Source: Gigaspora margarita (taxonomy: Eukaryota > Glomeromycota > Glomeromycetes > Diversisporales > Gigasporaceae). Taken from it: a DNA stretch of 64,000 bases. Within the stretch, counting starts at the first letter, position 1; each line of letters opens with the position of its first letter. Shown here one piece after another: positions 30,370 through 42,235 of the stretch. The stretch is from the NCBI GenBank assembly GCA_009809945.1, contig WTPW01002632.1:8602-72601 (forward strand), written 5' to 3'. The position numbers and the translations under genes were made by a program. The notes under the pieces were generated by a model, which made no database searches, had not been told where the DNA came from, and saw only the letters and a program-made list of their open reading frames with translations.

Positions 30370-33300
30370 TCCTCAAAGATCGAAGTTTTACTAATTTGCT
30401 AATTTACTAATTTACTAAATATAATTTTTCTAGACTAATGTTGCAATTCCAAATAAATATTGTAATTATTGTTACAAACTGTGAAAGTTTTTTTTTCATA
30501 TGTATATAAATGCATACGTTACCCCTTAAAATATGCAAATTTGGTGATTTCCGACATATCAGATATGCATTTAGAAAGGTTGACAGCAATCATTAGAATT
30601 ACTGGTAATAGACTTTCAAATGATCAAATATGTAGACCAACATTAGAAGGATATTTGATAAGGTAACAAGTTAAAGAATCCTTGTGTGTATTGTTTTTTT
30701 TTTTCTTTTTTTTTTTTGTTTGCTAAAAAAAATAAACAGCTAGACAATATTTTTATTATAAAGAATAAATTTGTTAAAAAAAATTCCGGAACGTATCTCA
30801 GTAATTTTATGGTTTGACTCAAAAGAAAACTAATTTAATGCATGATATAAATATATGGTAAAAATAACTAATAAATTTAACTAATAAAGTTAACTAATCA
30901 ATTAGTTAATAAAGTTAACTAATCAATTTAGCTAAACAATTTAACTGCCAATAAATTCAACTAATAAATTAAACCACGTTTTTTTTTCTACGTACGTACA
31001 TATTCTCGGAGAACATAAAATTTTCCATATTAGTGTTATACCTAATTTAGAAAAAAATTAAAGTGGAACGAACGATCAAGGTTTAATTTAGAGTTAGGGT
31101 TAAGGACATTTGAGGTTAGAGTTATAGCGGGTATTTACGGCTAAAATAACCTTTCCGACATTTTTTTTTTATAAATGCTTCAAGATAAGTTTAAAAATAT
31201 ATATATATATTTTCACGCATTTTTTTCAAGTCATTTATTTTTTTCCTTTAATGAAAATTCATGAATTGGTTGGTCAATATACCTGTATATGCAGAACCTG
31301 CTTTTAATCCGTACCTAATTTGGAATCAATATAAATTTATATAGCATTCATCAAATGAGAACGCGTAAGTTTATGTGATTATTTCATTTCGAATAAAAAA
31401 ATATATATATTTATTGTAAATAAAGAAAATATTTATTGTATGTATATACATAAGTATTAGAATTAAGAAAATTCGAGTTTCCAAATAACTTAATTTGGGA
31501 ATGAAGGTATTATATATATATATATATACTTCGCCACGAGAATAAAATAGTAGGATGTACTGTAAGTACATATGTACGAATATAAATTATAAAATATAGC
31601 GTTCGTTGGGATATTTTTTCCAAAGAAATATTACCGCCGAGTAATATGCAAAATATTTTCATTAATATGTTACATGAATCGGTGTTTAACGATATATTTT
31701 CCTTAATAGGAATTATGGAACGTATTATATTATATATAGATTGAACATTGTATGCTTTATGTTGATCAATACATCTAGGCCTTCAGTTTACGTTTACTAG
31801 GAATAAAAATGATTCGTCATTAATATTTCCAAGCTTGAAAAGGATTATTACACTTGTTTCGAAGCGCGAACATGAAAGTTATGATGACAATCAAAAAAAG
31901 AAAATTAAATAATAAAAAATTACCGATAGAGTTTACAACAAAAAGGATTATTGGTGTTTTTATTAACAGTTAATGTTTTTTGATATTCTATTTGTTCAGA
32001 GAATTACCAGATTTGAAAAAGAATCAAATTGTTATTTTATATGAAAGTTTTAATAAAAATGCATATATTTAATAGAAACTTAATTGTTAATATGATAGTT
32101 AATATTATATATTATCTTAATCTTCAATTTCTTATCACCAAGTTTTTTTATCTCTCAGATCGCGTAATTTCATATATCTAACACATAATAAAAATTTAAT
32201 GAAAAAAAGAGATTTGATTAGATTTGATTATGTAAACCTTTAACGCATGAAATATATTCGTGATAAATAATTTAACAATGTATAATGTAATATATAGTAT
32301 CACATAAATTACGAATTTAATCTCTTAAAAAATTAAAATTATATAAATTATTATTAAATATAGGACTACCGATTATGATATATCTCATTCGACAGTTTAT
32401 CAAGTATATAAAGAAACAATTTATTTTTTTTAATAGATTACGGCATGTAATATGTAGTCCCCATCACTATATATAAAAGTTATTTCCGGGCATTTATGTA
32501 TGTAAATCTTTGTCATAATTATTTGGATCAAAAAGGTTTAATTTTTAGTGCAATTCAAATAATAAGTTATATTTTAAGAAATGTATGTAAAGATCCGATC
32601 ATTGAAGCAATAGGAACATAGTATCCATATTTATTGTTTTTTTTTTAACATAGAAATTTGAGATACCGAATAATATTAGGTTATTCAGGTTACCCAGGTA
32701 ATTTTATTAATTTATTTTTGGTAGCAAATTTAATCCGGGTTACACATTTGGTTTAGATATATATATTTTTTTTTATAAATATTGTTTACAGCTTTGGTAA
32801 AGATATTCAAATGTAAAAGTTTGACGCGATAAACTAATTTTTTTCAAAAAAAGAATTATAATTTATTTGTTAATGTCAGATCATTTATATTAATAAATAA
32901 ATCCAGAGATTAGATTCTTCATTCAATTCTAAGAAAATGGCGTCATTTTTACAGATCTTATCAATCTACCATCGTCATAATACGCGAGTCTATTCAGGAT
33001 TTCAAAAATTTTTTCCAAGAAATTTCTTGATTTAAATTGATAAAAGACTAACTAAATAAAATCAGAATTTTGGGGGAGTTCAAGCATTGAAGTGTAGTGT
33101 ACGTATGACTCATCAGATGCACAAGAAAACAATTAGATTCTATTTTCTAAAAAAAAAAAAAAAAACAAATAATTTATATCCATAATTTTATATTCTATAG
33201 GACCTTGTATGGTATGGCTCATATGAATAACAGATAAATGAAACCAATTAGCCGTCGTGTAATTTTAATTTTTTGTTTGGATATACTAGATATACTGTAA

Positions 33301-33640
33301 ACTGGTGCTTTTATCATATGATCTTTATATAAAATAGATTTACGTGTTTTACAAATAAATTAAATAGTAAACGATTTGTGTGTACAAATTAGAATCTAAT
33401 TTAATCTTAAACTTTAAAAGAAATTTCCTCGCTCTTCATCCTTAAAATGTGAAGAAAGCTTTATCATGATCAATTATGAACAATGTGAATTTTATGAACA
33501 TCATGAACATTTACGAAACTTACGATCACTTTGTCAAAGTTTATATAATAAATTTTTGAGATTTTTAATCATGTATGTACATGTAAAAGATAGAGTACAT
33601 AGAGAATAGGTTAGAAGTAAAGCGGTTAGTGCTTAAAAAG
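30370..33640. other. Long AT-rich spacer
   Basis: No gene I can support. 30554-30666 is an open stretch (MHLERLTAIIRITGNR) that might be an exon fragment, but I do not recognise it. AACTAATCAATTAGTTAATAAAGTT words repeat at 30865-30960, TATATA tracts lie at 31195 and 31510, and poly-A runs are frequent. CCGGGTTAC/GGTTACCCAGGTAA words at 32680-32745 resemble those at 45.5 and 59 kb. Confidence 0.35.
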
Positions 33641-33659
33641 TTTAAGATAGCTACCATAC

Positions 33660-33878
33660 TTATTTACAATCTGCTACATGGGCGTAATCAGAAAAAAAAA
33701 TGTCATGCAGTGCATTGTTTGCAGCCAGTAACCTGGTTGCGTTAGTTGACATTAGTGGAATATTACTCTTATTTCCTCTGATTCGTATCAAGACTTGTCG
33801 ATTTAAGAGAATGAATTGCATAATACTTATACATGGCTCTCGCATAGTTTCGCATAATTTGTGGTATGTTTGTTTCAC
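33660..33878 (-). CDS. Small ORF, possible HMG-box-like fragment
   Basis: A 72-codon frame with normal codon complexity in an AT-rich desert. The segment IMQFILLNRQVLIRIRGNK followed by SNIPLMSTNATRLLAA has the look of MATA-HMG type HMG boxes, where an N/Q-F-I-L-F-R-Q core is followed by a basic stretch and a Ser/Leu-rich turn. The usual Pro-rich start and the Trp of helix 2 are absent, so it may be a truncated relic, or a chance resemblance. The opposite-strand frames over the same interval are taken as shadows. Confidence 0.3.
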   Translation of the reverse strand: MKQTYHKLCETMREPCISIMQFILLNRQVLIRIRGNKSNIPLMSTNATRLLAANNALHDIFFSDYAHVADCK

Positions 33879-34401
33879 GGTTCTTTCGCATATGAAGGAT
33901 CAAATATGTGTTTGAAATTTACCGTACAATGCAGACATACATGTTTGTTTTATTTGCGTTTGTTTTTTTTAGACATGGGTATTTCTCTTACAGGCAAGTT
34001 CTTTGTTCTAAAGAAATGTTTATTTTTTTTTTTTAAAAAAAAAAATAAAATAAAATAAAATAAATAAATAAATAAATAAATAAAAAAAAAAGGATTTGTA
34101 TCATCTATAATTAACTTGTACCCGAAAAAAAAGAAGAAAAATTAGCTCATATATAGTTCTTGATCTGTTCTGTCGATTTAGTCTTTGGAATAATGTATTT
34201 AAATGCAAAATGCAAGTAATGTAATAATTAAGGAGATGATAACTTTTTCCATTGTTTATTCTGCAAATTTGTTAGTTTTTTTTTTTTTAAAAACAGTTGT
34301 AAGTTTTATTTAATATTCGGGCTAAATGTTCTCAGGTTTATTGATCTATCTAATATTAATTAAATAAGCATTTATTTATTTACTAAAAAGAAAAATTAGG
34401 A

Positions 34402-34720
34402 AACTGGGTGGCTAGTGAATTAAATTAGCCCCAACAGCTAAGATATCATAAGTTCAATTTATGTGATATACAGTACGAACCCTAGTAATTTTTCGCAAAA
34501 TATTTATGAAAAAATAAATAATTATCAATATATGAATTAATAATATAAGAATTAATAATATATGAATTAATAATACCTTGGATTAATACCTTGGATGTAT
34601 CCAATGGCCAGGAAAATTATAAATATATGGATTAATATATTAATATATCAAATATGAATTAATAATACCTTGGATTAATACCTTGAATGTATCCAATGGC
34701 CAGGAAATTTATAATTACTG
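34402..34720 (+). repeat. Possible tRNA-headed repeat followed by a 92-bp duplication
   Basis: 34402-34470 reads GGGTGGCTAGTGAATTAAAT...AACAGCTAAG...AAGTTCAATTTATGTGAT, a layout like a decayed tRNA-derived SINE head (A- and B-box-like blocks). Downstream, ATGAATTAATAATACCTTGG...CAATGGCCAGGAAA occurs at 34562 and 34654 (period 92). Link between the two parts is inferred. Confidence 0.45.
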
Positions 34721-35052
34721 ATACTATTTCTGTATTTTCTTGTGTATATCCTTTTTTTGTTGTGGATTTTCAGCGGTAAAAGACGTTTCAAGTCACATAA
34801 AAATTTTATTTAAACTTGATTTTTTAATATAAAAAAAAAAAATAAAAAACAAACTAATTCTGTAAATATGTCTACTCATGCATAATATTAAATGCATGCT
34901 TTTTCCTATCGTTGCACTGTTTATGTATCAAAAAAAATAAATACGCCTTACTTTCCTTTTTTTGAAAGTTTCTAACTATCGTAAAGAAAGTGACGATCTT
35001 GACTCTCTTTACAAAGTTATTAAACATTTAGCATAATTGTTTATATGCTATT

Positions 35053-35469
35053 TTGAACTTCAAACAACATATAAGTGCATGGTTTAGCTTTTTTTTTTAC
35101 GGTTATTTTTCGGCCTTTCTGACAAGACGAAAGACTGATCAAGGGCAATATTTTTTTCTTAGTAGTCCTCTATTGCCATACCTTTTTTTTTTTTTTTTTT
35201 GTTCCTATAGTGCTTGTCAGTGTTATCAGTGTTTATCAAATTTTTCACATTCTTTGCTTCAACATTTTAATCACATATTTCATCATCTTCATCTATTTAT
35301 TGTCATATTTTATTCCATCATTTTCGATCATTTCATTTTTCGATCATTTTCGATTTTCTTTACGGTATCTCAATTTTTCTCGTCGTATAATCTTTTTTTT
35401 CTTTACTGTCTTTTATTTTTTTTTAAAAATTAAGACCATCAATTCATCCTTTAATTATATAATTATGCA
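35053..35469 (+). promoter_or_regulatory. Pyrimidine-rich 5' region of the receptor gene
   Basis: T/C-rich stretches (35140-35440), typical of fungal promoter and leader DNA. The open frames here are low-complexity. An upstream out-of-frame ATG at 35465 opens a nine-codon frame ending TAA 35489-35491 that overlaps the proposed start, so leaky scanning or a downstream transcription start would be needed. Confidence 0.4.
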
Positions 35470-37384
35470 ATGCATTTATTTTCATCAATAAACCGAATTT
35501 CACTTTTGGCTGTACCAACAATCTTACTACTCTTCTCAATTAAACCTAATGTCGTGATCGCTCAAACTCAAGGTGACACAAATTCAAGAAATTATCAACA
35601 AAATTTAAAATTTTCGTTAAAACAATAATTAATCAAAAAAAAATTATTCTTATAACTATTATTATATCTTTTAGTTGTTGTAAATTTTAATCAACAATAT
35701 GAATTTGATGATTATCAAAATGATATTGTTGCTGTTATAGCCATTACTTTTGGTAACATAAACTTGTGTGCATGCCTTTATGTGGTAATTATTTATATTG
35801 TAACTCTATAAAATTCTATTATTTATAATATTTATTCAATTTTTACTAATAGTTAACATAAAAGTATAACATATAAAAGTATATACTGATAATTTTTTAA
35901 TAATATTAATTATTTTAGTTATATTCGGCATTTATAAGATGGCGTGCAAGTTCTCTATCATTATCAACCCGTATTCCACTATATTTCGGTATTCTTGAAG
36001 TGTGTCAATGTAAGTTTAATTAATTTTTTTTTTCTATTTATATAATCCACTTTTATGTAATATGTATCATACTTTTTTTTTTTTTAAAAAAAAAAATAGA
36101 TATCGTATTTATGCCAAACTTTATATATTCTTTAATGAATAATCAATTAATTTCTGGTTTATGTTGTAAAACTATTTCCTACCTACTCTTTCTACAAATT
36201 ACTATAAACATGATTTTAATGGCTAGCATAGCCATGACCACTTATTTGGTAAGATACAATTTTGTAATTTTGTAATTTTGTAATCACTTACTATTTTATT
36301 TCGGAATTATAATCTTTTTTTTTAAAAAAAAAAATTTTCAGAGAATTGTGAAAGGCAAAAATATTTACTTAGGAACATATGATTGGTAAGCATTCAAATT
36401 CCGACTATCACATGATAATCACATGAAAATCACATGAAAATCACATGATATTCACATGACTCATTATTCACTTATCGAAATCGACAGGAAACTCTTCGTT
36501 TTCATCTTTTTATCTTCGATAATAGTGACAATACCTTCTATTCAAGCTTTGGGTCCTTCTCGATTTTGGTGTATGACAATGTCTAGAGAAACTAATGAAC
36601 TATTAATTGATGGTTTTACCATATTTTGCGTGACTTTTGCTATCACTTGTTTTTGTTATTTTCAAACTTTATCGACTATATTTAATATTGACCGTGATGG
36701 AATGACTGATTGCAAAGAAAGAATGGATAGATGGAACAGATTAGAAAGAAAAGCTACAAGAAAAATTTTACTTTATATTGTTAGTTTTATGATTAGGTGG
36801 TTACTATTAATCCCTTACGGTGTTGGAGTTATGTCTGGATATGATTACATTTGGATGCATATAACTGCTGTTGTTGGTATGTATTTAATTTTCAAATTTT
36901 TCATTCTTAACATTATGTCTAGGGTATGTGTTTTATTAATGATAATTATCATGCATCTCATTGCTGACTTTATTATACAGCTTTCAATATGGGAGGAATT
37001 ACCATGTTAATTTTATATTTAATGAACGAAGGCCTCACAGATCGAAATTTGCGTCCAATTTCGGGACAAATACATACAACAATTACATCAAAAATGGATC
37101 ACCTATCTGCTTTTAGTGCATCGGCATTAAACGTTTCTCCGAAATCTATTACTGTACCAATGGCTGTTTTTATTCCATATAATTCAGATAATCCTACTTT
37201 TAATTGTGACTCTATTTATGTAATGAATTCTTTAGATAATATTAATGATGATGGAATACATTATGAAAAACAGCAACAACCCAATGGAATTAGGCAAAAT
37301 AAAAGTCCATCTGATGATGATAGTTTTACACAAACTGACATTTCAGATATTGATGATGAATTTTATTTGTCATTAAGATGTTAA
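35470..37384 (+). CDS. Seven-transmembrane receptor (GPCR-like), 7 exons, 429 aa
   Basis: The one intact gene in the window. Exons 35470-35572, 35675-35784, 35919-36009, 36100-36248, 36342-36385, 36488-36876 and 36981-37384 join in phase through six GT...AG introns of 90-134 bp to give 1290 nt. The N-terminus (MHLFSSINRISLLAV...) is a signal-peptide-like hydrophobic stretch. Seven hydrophobic spans follow, starting about DIVAVIAIT, RIPLYFGIL, KTISYLLFL, KLFVFIFLS, LIDGFTIFC, KILLYIVSF and MHITAVVAF. The loop before span 6 is long and basic (RMDRWNRLERKATRK), as in the G-protein-coupling loop of cAMP/Git3-type fungal receptors. The C-tail is Ser/Asp-rich (SPSDDDSFTQTDISDIDDE), suiting phosphorylation. 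Ligand and exact family are not determinable by eye. Its start is set by the signal peptide. Confidence 0.88.
36405..36465 (+). repeat. ATCACATGA tandem words in receptor intron 5
   Basis: TCACATGATA/ATCACATGAAA units repeat five times inside the 102-bp fifth intron, just upstream of its 3' splice site (GACAG at 36483-36487). Little else fits in the intron. Confidence 0.7.
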
Positions 37385-38440
37385 ATTAATTTAAGAAATA
37401 TGAATTATTTAATTTATTAGGAATGTTTTTCTTTATTAAAGAAAAATAAGTTGTGTTGGACATTGACAGTAATAATGTAAAAACAAATTTTTTTGTAAAC
37501 ATAACACGTGATTTTTTTGGCAATTCTTTTTTTGTACTATATTTTTTTCTCCAGAATTGTATCTGTTTTTTTGCTTTTTCGATGCCATGTAATAAAGTTT
37601 TTTATGTACAAGAAAAGTATTGCCTTTTTTTTTTTTTTTTATTATGCACTTACAATTTTGGTAGCTTAAATGCTTATAGCACCTTATATAACACATTATG
37701 TGTTATATTTTCTACTAGTTATATATTCTAAGATTTAATCTTTTTATGCTTGATAAATAATATAGGTATTTGTATTTTATGAATACCAGATATTTTTAAG
37801 TTTTTAAGAAAACAACATTTCTTGTAAAGACTGTTGTGAAATTTATTAAAATATATAGTCATCTTTCTCTATATCAGATATATACTTATCTCATATCTGA
37901 ATTTAATTGGGTACATATAATCATAATAAAATTTTATAGAATGCAATTAGAAAAGATGATAATAATTGTATAACCCTACTAATATCATTATATAAAATCG
38001 TTTAACAATGTTAATATAATTCTAATCAATGAATAATAATAGACATTTGATATCTGGAAAATTTTTTCATCCTACATCAATGCATCAAATTATGATCATA
38101 TTATCTGTTAATATACTATATAAAATATGATATAATTAATTATTACAAATAAATTCTATGGAAAAATCTGTACATTGTAGTGAATATAAAACGAGAGAAG
38201 CGTAGTATCAGACACGTAGTATGGGCAAGTGAAATACACCTCGACGAATGAATGAAAGGGTTTCAACTTAGAACTTATGTTTATGAATGTATGATTGAAT
38301 GATTGAATGGATTCCATTTGCTAGACTAAATCATGTTGGAAAAATTTTTGCGGAGGATTTAGTTTTCTGCAAACTCACTGGATGGTGTACATGATGTCTA
38401 TTTCTATAGGTTGTTGCTCATTTTTCCCCACCTATAGGTT
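37385..38440 (+). other. 3' region of the receptor gene and AT-rich spacer
   Basis: The first 200 bp probably include the 3' untranslated region: TTTATTAAAGAAAAATAAG (37431) and GTAATAAAG (37587) are candidate polyadenylation signals. No other gene to 38440. Confidence 0.4.
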
Positions 38441-38458
38441 ATTTATCTGGCACCACAT

Positions 38459-39231
38459 AGGGTTAGAATTAGCATTTTTATTAGTTGCAGGTATCACTTT
38501 GTATGATATCAGGCTCAGAGTTGGCATGAATGGAATTCGGTCATTGGAAATCTGTCCGATGACCAGTGTCCGAATTGTCCGATCAAAACTTTGTGATCGT
38601 TTGATCACATGAAATTGAATCACTCTAACGCTAAAAAATTTCTTTAAAAAATTTATGTCGCTAATTAAGATTAGATTTTGCTATTAGATTAGGTTAGAAG
38701 AGCTTACTATTATCAAAATTTCGCAAAAAAAAAAAAATATATATATATATATGTATAGGCAAATGTTATGATTTCTTAGTTTTTTGCGATCATGAAATTG
38801 ATTTAATTTTGATTGTAAAAAAAATATATTGTCTTGATAAGTATTAAAATAAAAAGCTTCATGGTATAAATATATCTTTTACAAGCATAAATATGTAACA
38901 AATAATTTGAGCAATACGGTTTTAATATTTTTGCAAAGATTAATAAAAAGGACTGATCTTAGAGATGGGTAGAAACTGTAAGCCCTAACAATTTTACCAT
39001 GTCTTTAATTGAAATTTCAAATTTTCATATCAAAAAAAATTTAGTTGAATTAGTTAAAGAATATTTTTCAACATAATTTTGCTACAATTTAAAGAAGCGA
39101 AAGAATAGTAAAACGTACTTGATTGGTCATTAGTATTGACATACACCGGATATTGGTCCGAATTGCCCTATGCAATATTATCGGACATAGAAAATGTCCG
39201 ATGTTCATTAGATACATTACCCAACCCTAAT
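38459..39231. mobile_element. Candidate TIR element with TGTCCGAAT motifs
   Basis: Begins AGGGTTAGAATTAGC and ends, read on the minus strand, AGGGTTGGGTAATG. Subterminal CAGTGTCCGAATTGTCCGAT (38562) and, inverted, GGTCCGAATTGCCC...ATCGGACAT...GTCCGATG (39148-39205) mark both ends. CpG-bearing motifs stand out in the AT-rich interior. Target duplication not found, so boundaries are provisional. The 76-codon frame at 38382-38612 spans its left end and is not called. Confidence 0.45.
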
Positions 39232-39234
39232 GCA

Positions 39235-39785
39235 GTAGTATCGTCACAAAAATCAGTTACATTTGTACGGAGCCTAATTGAATATCGTAATATTTTCTAA
39301 AATTAACACAAAACTTTGTTCATCTTGTCGAATTATGAAACCAAATATTGCGTTTCAAAATCATGTTTTAAATGTGCAAAAAATTTAAATGAAAACAATA
39401 AATGGAAATGTGAGAATCAAATTTTAAACGATATTCGCAAGCAAAAAATCCAAAGAGTTAGAGCATATGTTTATTAAAAACTTATGGATATTAAAAGAGA
39501 AAGAAATATGTGTATGGATCTTGAGATATTGTAGATATTTTTCAAATAGCTAACGAATTTGATGTAAATGACATGAATGAAACTTTTGCAATTTATTAAT
39601 ACTTAAGATCGTAAAGATCTGTGAAAAAGGATATGGTTTATCACAAAAAAAAATATTGGAATAAACAAATTAAAACTACTTCATATTCGGAAGCTAAAGA
39701 AACTTTATGGAAAAATTTTCAACATTAACCTTAATTAATTACACACAAGGCAGTTTTAACAATTGATCCGGTAAATTCAGAAAAC
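39235..39785 (+). other. Spacer with possible decayed coding sequence
   Basis: 39330-39540 shows Lys/Cys-rich readings with stops (FKSCFKCAKN, NKWKCENQ) that could be a decayed zinc-finger-containing exon. Not recognised and not called as a gene. Confidence 0.2.
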
Positions 39786-39809
39786 CAAAAATATAGATGC
39801 CATATAAGC

Positions 39810-39880
39810 GCGAAATAACGCCCATCTGCGCTTAATTAATTGACCTGCGCACTATTTTGGATATGCTCATGCGTTATTTC
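39810..39880. repeat. 71-bp inverted repeat CGAAATAACGC
   Basis: CGAAATAACGC at 39810-39820 and its complement at 39870-39880 flank a core with TGCGC words at both sides. CpG-containing in an AT-rich area. Confidence 0.65.
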
Positions 39881-39898
39881 GAACTCAATACAGTCAAT

Positions 39899-40047
39899 CT
39901 TCTATAAATAACATTGGAAAAATTGCACTTTCGGAATGTGCACTTATGGAAAGTAATCTACATATAAAGTTACTTCCATAAATGACATTGGAAAAAGCGC
40001 GCTTCGGAATGCGCAATTATGGATAGTAATCTACATATAAAAGTACA
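39899..40047. repeat. 74-bp tandem duplication
   Basis: CTTCTATAAATAACATTGGAAAAA at 39899 and CTTCCATAAATGACATTGGAAAAA at 39973 begin two copies that both end AGTAATCTACATATAAA. Internal TTCGGAATG(T/C)GCA is conserved in both. Confidence 0.8.
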
Positions 40048-40204
40048 TAATTACATTAGACAGATTAAATTATGTGCACTTATAGAAAGAAAGTACATGT
40101 GAAGTGGTATCCCACTTATTTGCGCGGGCAACACACTCTTGAAGAGGAAATGACCAATCGGAGAGTGCAAATTTTTGACTATCCCGACATAGAATTTGAA
40201 CTCT

Positions 40205-40226
40205 GTCACAAATTCGAATTTGTGAC
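40205..40226. other. Perfect 22-bp palindrome
   Basis: GTCACAAATTC followed by its exact complement GAATTTGTGAC. It lies within a 62-codon open frame (40072-40260, plus) that I cannot assign. Could be the axis of a hairpin or a dyad binding site. Confidence 0.7.
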
Positions 40227-40406
40227 ATTAGAGATTCGATTAGTTTACTCCCCAATATAGCAATAGAACTTCTTTTCTTTATTTAGTATAGATAACTTTT
40301 CATTTCCGTTTTTGTATGATTCATTAAATATTAGTCAAAATCCGAGGTGGAAACTTGTGTATATTTGACAATTAACATATAATTGCCCCTTTTATAAAAT
40401 CTTCAT

Positions 40407-40566
40407 AACACGTTAACGTGTTAGCACATATGCGTGTTAAGGCGTAAGAATTATGATAACAAATTCTAGATAGCACGTCAACGTGTTAGGCTTAACAATA
40501 TCATTGTTAATAACACGTAGCGTGTTTAGATAGCATTTTAATGTGCTAGGTAACACGTTAACGTGT
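40407..40566. repeat. Array of AACACGTTAACGTGTT palindromes
   Basis: A perfect 16-bp palindrome AACACGTTAACGTGTT (40407-40422) and a near-complete copy AACACGTTAACGTGT (40552-40566) bracket degenerate versions at 40473 (GCACGTCAACGTGTT), 40512 (AACACGTAGCGTGTT) and 40532 (GCATTTTAATGTGC). Each is bordered by TTAG or TAG. No gene lies within 2 kb that I can support. Confidence 0.75.
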
Positions 40567-40700
40567 CGTATATTAAATTCAATGTAGATAAACGACTTCA
40601 ATAAAGAGAGATACATGTGGTGTAGTTCATTTCGATTTTACTTAAGGCAAAATAAAGGAAGTAAGCTAGTGTAGTGCTGAAGAGGTCTAAATTCGAGTAA

Positions 40701-41504
40701 TGTTGTTAGCTGAAATATGCTATTTAGTCAAAAATTTAGACACTTTGGTGTCTAAATATATTTCGACATAGCGTGTCAAATCCTAAATTTGACTAAATGT
40801 CTAAATATTTGACTAAATAGATATTATATGACTAAATATCTAAATAAATAACATTATACAGTCTAACCTCCCAAAACTGATACACTTGGTAGATAAACTT
40901 TATATTAGTTTTCAATGCTTATTGGCGTATAAATTTTTATTTCAAGTTAAATGTTTTTTTTTTCAATATTAAATAAAGATATATATTATAGTTGGCTTTT
41001 TGTTTTTAAATTATTTGAGCAATAAAAATAAAATTGTAATTTACATGATTAAAATATTTACTTTATTGAATTCATCTATAAAGTTAACTTATTTTAATTT
41101 AAATTTTATTGTATTTAAAAGCTTAATATCATAATTATTACATATGATCAAATTTATATATTTAATCGTTATAATCGCTTTGATAATACATATTGTTTAG
41201 TTAAATAAATTGGGTAAAAAAATTTTTTAAAACCAATTATATAGAAAATAGATTTTTTAAAGACTAAATTCAATAAATTAAGATAGTAAATAAAAGTATA
41301 CTCATATAAGATAAATTAATGCATATTTCATATATTGTACAACTTATAAGTACAAGATTTATTAATTAGCTAATTTAGACATTTTGACACTATTTAGAAT
41401 TTCGACATAACTTTAGTATTTCGACATTACTTTAGAATTTCGACATGCTAAATGTTGAAAGTCGAAATATTTCTACAAGCTTAAAATAATTTTGGCTAAC
41501 AACA
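40701..41504. mobile_element. 804-bp TIR element with TGTTGTTAGC ends
   Basis: Ends TGTTGTTAGCTGAAAT and, inverted, TGTTGTTAGCCAAAAT. Flanks CTAAATTCGAGTAA (40687-40700) and CTATATTCAAGTAA (41505-41518) match at 12 of 14 bases, a possible long target duplication. Subterminal regions are rich in ATTTCGACATA/TTTAGACA words. A Tc1-like end (CAGTCTAACCTCCCAAAACT at 40859) lies inside. No coding capacity. Confidence 0.55.
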
Positions 41505-41519
41505 CTATATTCAAGTAAA

Positions 41520-42230
41520 TCAAAAACTTAACTTTTGGAGTTAAATTGGTTAAATATATACACTCTTCCTTCTTCAAGTTACATTTGGAGCCAATTGTGT
41601 GAACCACAGCACTTGTAATGATCCTATAGTTTTTAGTATCTTGTAGATTTCCCATTAATAATATTATAGTTATTTTGTAGTTTCTTTTAAAAGTTATATT
41701 TTAAAAAATCTCAGTTATTAGAATTTCATGTCATATATATAGTATAAAAAGTTTCTGTAATTATCTTATACTTACCTGTAGTGTTTTCATAGTCCTTATA
41801 ATGTTCAACCTCAATCTACCTATCCTTTTGTCCAACCTTTTTGATCAACTTGCACTACTTATTCAACAATAACAAATCACATCCTACTTGAACCCATTTG
41901 AGCCTTACCAACCTATAAAGAAAACTCCCAATACCAAAACCAAACATACTGGAAAACCCTTTGCTCAACACAATTTTTTCAAGTTTTACAACAATATAGT
42001 AGATACCAAGACAAGCCTAAAGAAAAGATAAAATTTCTTATCTACCTATAGAAAACTATGTTTTCACTATTAGAGAGCAAGCCATTCCATTCTTGAATGC
42101 CTAAACACAAAATTTTTAAAATATTTACTATGGAACAGAGAGCTTAATAAAATAATCGATAAATTTTTTGACTCTGTTGATGATTAGCAGATTTTCAAAG
42201 TTCTAGAATTTACATTAAAATTAATACTAT
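41520..42230. other. Spacer, no gene seen
   Basis: 41790-42060 is less AT-skewed and may be a decayed element, but neither strand shows a recognisable protein. Confidence 0.3.
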
Positions 42231-42235
42231 ATTCT

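Noticed and set aside
35053..35491. Two long plus-strand frames upstream of the receptor as separate genes
   Set aside because: Composition is almost only F, S, I, L and Y from T-rich DNA; no domain, and they run into the receptor start out of frame.
38382..38612. A 76-codon plus-strand frame as a small membrane protein
   Set aside because: It crosses the left border of a candidate TIR element and is opposed by an equally long minus-strand frame; no family resemblance.
40701..41504. A solo LTR, given the TG...CA ends
   Set aside because: No 4-6-bp duplication directly at the borders; the matching flanks are about 14 bp, so it was listed as a TIR element instead.
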